Below are positions 62,347 through 64,000 of a stretch of 64,000 nt of DNA, one piece after another. The DNA comes from Halictus rubicundus (taxonomy: Eukaryota; Arthropoda; Insecta; Hymenoptera; Halictidae): the NCBI RefSeq assembly GCF_050948215.1, contig NC_135149.1, positions 11,079,001 to 11,143,000 on the forward strand. The letters are read 5' to 3'. The translations under genes and the position numbers were made by a program. Every line of letters begins with the position of its first letter. Position 1 is the stretch's first letter. The notes beneath the pieces were generated by a model, which saw nothing but the letters and a program-made list of their open reading frames with translations, had not been told where the DNA came from and did not search any database.

Positions 62347-62757
62347 TTATTCAAAATTGGTCTTCTCTTCGGCTTGAAGCCATAGATCAAATAAAAATTG
62401 TCGGTTGACAATTTCAAGAGTGAAGAAATCGTGCGGATATCCTTCCTGTATATCTTCGGGGATGTCCGTGCATTTCCCTAAATGATGTCGCCAGCCGAAC
62501 GCAATCATCCGACGCGTCAAGGTTTTCCGATACTCGATGCGATGCATCGGCATCGTTATGCAACGGCGTTCGGTCGGACAACGGCCCCGGTCTATCAAAG
62601 GAATCCCATCGCGACGTTCTGACAGATTGTCTTCTCGGGTGATCCTCTCGCCCCATTCATCGTGATGGGCGGAAAGCTTCGGGGACACGAGAGTCGATCG
62701 CATTCTTCTCGGCGAGGCATCGCGGACCCGAGAGCTTGAATTAAAGCGTCGTGACAT
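62347..62757 (-). CDS. Hypothetical 136-residue open frame inside PC1/3 intron 10
   Basis: A minus-strand frame opening at ATG 62757 and closing with TAA at 62347. The frame stays open upstream to 62886 without another ATG. The N-terminal half is arginine- and serine-rich (MSRRFNSSSRVRDASPRRMR). The C-terminal half looks more protein-like, with FGWRHHLGKC, IPEDIQEGYPHDFFTLEIVN and LFDLWLQAEEK. I recognise no domain. No polyadenylation signal or introns were evident. High arginine is also what CpG-rich noncoding DNA gives by chance, so this could be a nested single-exon gene, an old gene remnant or noise. Confidence 0.3.
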   Translation of the reverse strand: MSRRFNSSSRVRDASPRRMRSTLVSPKLSAHHDEWGERITREDNLSERRDGIPLIDRGRCPTERRCITMPMHRIEYRKTLTRRMIAFGWRHHLGKCTDIPEDIQEGYPHDFFTLEIVNRQFLFDLWLQAEEKTNFE

Positions 62758-63437
62758 TCTTATTCGGTCCGTGGCCGGAGAGGAATGTAGGTCGTGTCGT
62801 TTCAACGTTGAGCCAGTAATTGAGCCGAGGCAAACAGGAAACAAGGATCTTTTACCATGGTAAAAATAATACTCGGTCGTCTTGGTTTAGCGCGCCCAAT
62901 CGTAATCCCAGGGTCACGACGTTCCTCCAACCACAAACAAAACAAACCTTTCCCACTTTTGTTCCTCGACGGGTATATTTACCGTAACCCCGTCGCCCCC
63001 ATCTTCTCTCTCCGTCAGCAGACCAAACAAGACGTTCCACCTAGGAACGCTCCAAACAAATTCCTTTAACTCGTTTAGCAACTTAATTTATCCGGTGTAT
63101 AACGATCTGGGTAACGGGGAGGATAGATAACTTTGTAATTACATCAATTTACCGTGCCGCTTTGAAAGATGATTATTCCTGAAGATTGTAATTGCGGTGG
63201 ACTTCAAAGAGTCTCTTCGATCGAACATTTTTCTTGGAGAATTTCCCTCCGGTTATTGCCTGCAAAGAGAATGTACGATTGACAAAAGTAATCGGATTTA
63301 CTGTAAATCTCGAGTTCCATTTCCGCTCTCGATACAGATGAGTTCATTTCGCTCGTTTACAAGTTCATTTAAGCAGTGTAAAGTACTGTGCGATGAAAGG
63401 ACAAATGATAAGTTTGTAGCTAAATAAGCAGGCGTAT

Positions 63438-63920
63438 TGCAAAATAAGGTTAAACTTTACCTCGGGAAACCAGAAATTTTTAACTATTTTTTATCTAATC
63501 CTGTAGATTTTGGCGAGATAATGTCGAAAGTCCAAGTTTTAATGTTAGGAATTTACTGGTTCGAAAATCATGCGTGTTTAAAGTTGAGCGATTTTAAGCG
63601 TCTTTTACAGGTAAGGGCGCCGCCATGTTAGTATATAGCCGGCCCTCTCCGCCGCTCCACCGCCACGCGAACCTAACTCCGGCTAACCTTCTCGCGGCTC
63701 CGCTCATTGGACGATATCTGAATACATACCAATATGGCGGCTCCCTTACCTATCAAAAACGCTGAAAATCGCACATATTTACACACGCATAGCTTTTAAA
63801 CTGGTCTCCTAAGATTAAAACTTGGATTTTCGGAATTTTCTCGCCAAAATCTACAGGATTACATAAAAAAAGTTAAAAATTTTCGGTTTCCTGAAGCAAA
63901 GTTTAGCCCAAAATAATGTG
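63438..63920. mobile_element. Large palindromic element with inverted PHO/YY1-like motifs
   Basis: Arms of about 200 bases (63438-63650 and 63722-63920) are inverse copies, including CTACAGGATTACAT, GCGATTTT and GGTAAGGGNGCCGCCAT, around a GC-rich loop of about 70 bases. Single-arm relatives lie at 44515-44640 and 48735-48885. No coding capacity. It sits in PC1/3 intron 10. Confidence 0.88.
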
Positions 63921-64000
63921 AAGACTGCCTGTTTCGAAAGATTATAATTGTAGAGTTTTGAGAACTTGAATCAATCGTTTTCGTCAAAGGATTTTCCAGG

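Noticed and set aside
1..64000. tRNA, rRNA and CRISPR-type features
   Set aside because: Looked for T-loop/GGTTCGA words, conserved rRNA stretches and regular spaced repeats; nothing convincing was found by eye.

Overview
The window is eukaryotic nuclear DNA, almost certainly from an insect. It has spliced coding exons with GT/AG introns, abundant (GA)n microsatellites, long C homopolymers and many small palindromic transposons. The moderate GC content, many CpGs, and a clear PC1/3-type (PCSK1-like) convertase, a subtype reported lost in Drosophila, suggest a non-dipteran insect. A hymenopteran is my best guess, but the sequence does not prove the order.

One protein-coding gene can be supported with confidence. 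It is a plus-strand neuroendocrine (prohormone) convertase 1-like subtilisin/kexin protease. I could assemble ten exons: 39034-39041, 39107-39272, 56558-56662, 56738-56962, 57121-57267, 57415-57481, 57795-58066, 58769-58981, 60372-60472 and 61210-61275. Together they encode 456 residues: a signal peptide, the inhibitory prodomain with an RHKR maturation site, and the catalytic domain as far as LTWRDVQHLIIWTSEYSPL. The Asp/His/Ser triad and the oxyanion Asn are intact. The end of the catalytic domain, the P domain and the C-terminal tail must lie beyond 64000. The start codon is in a tiny exon (8 coding bases) separated by a 65-base intron from exon 2. The first long intron is 17.3 kb and the last intron runs off the window.

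Bases 1 to about 38.6 kb contain no gene I can defend. Open frames there reach about 180 codons, but their mirror-strand shadows are just as long. What is there is repetitive. There are TTAA-bounded miniature elements (piggyBac-like ends), TA-bounded miniature elements beginning CAGGGT, a foldback element, a family with ACTAGACTGCGG ends, several strongly decayed tandem arrays, and purine/pyrimidine tracts, including a strong G-quadruplex motif at 26.8 kb.

The same repeat classes fill the convertase introns. Intron 2 holds a 161-base tandem satellite (52.26-52.88 kb), two blocks of a roughly 120-base array and one CAGGGT element. Intron 8 holds another CAGGGT element. Intron 10 holds a TTAA element, a minus-strand open frame of 136 codons that could be a nested gene, and a near-perfect 0.48-kb palindrome carrying two inverted PHO/YY1-like GCCGCCAT motifs.
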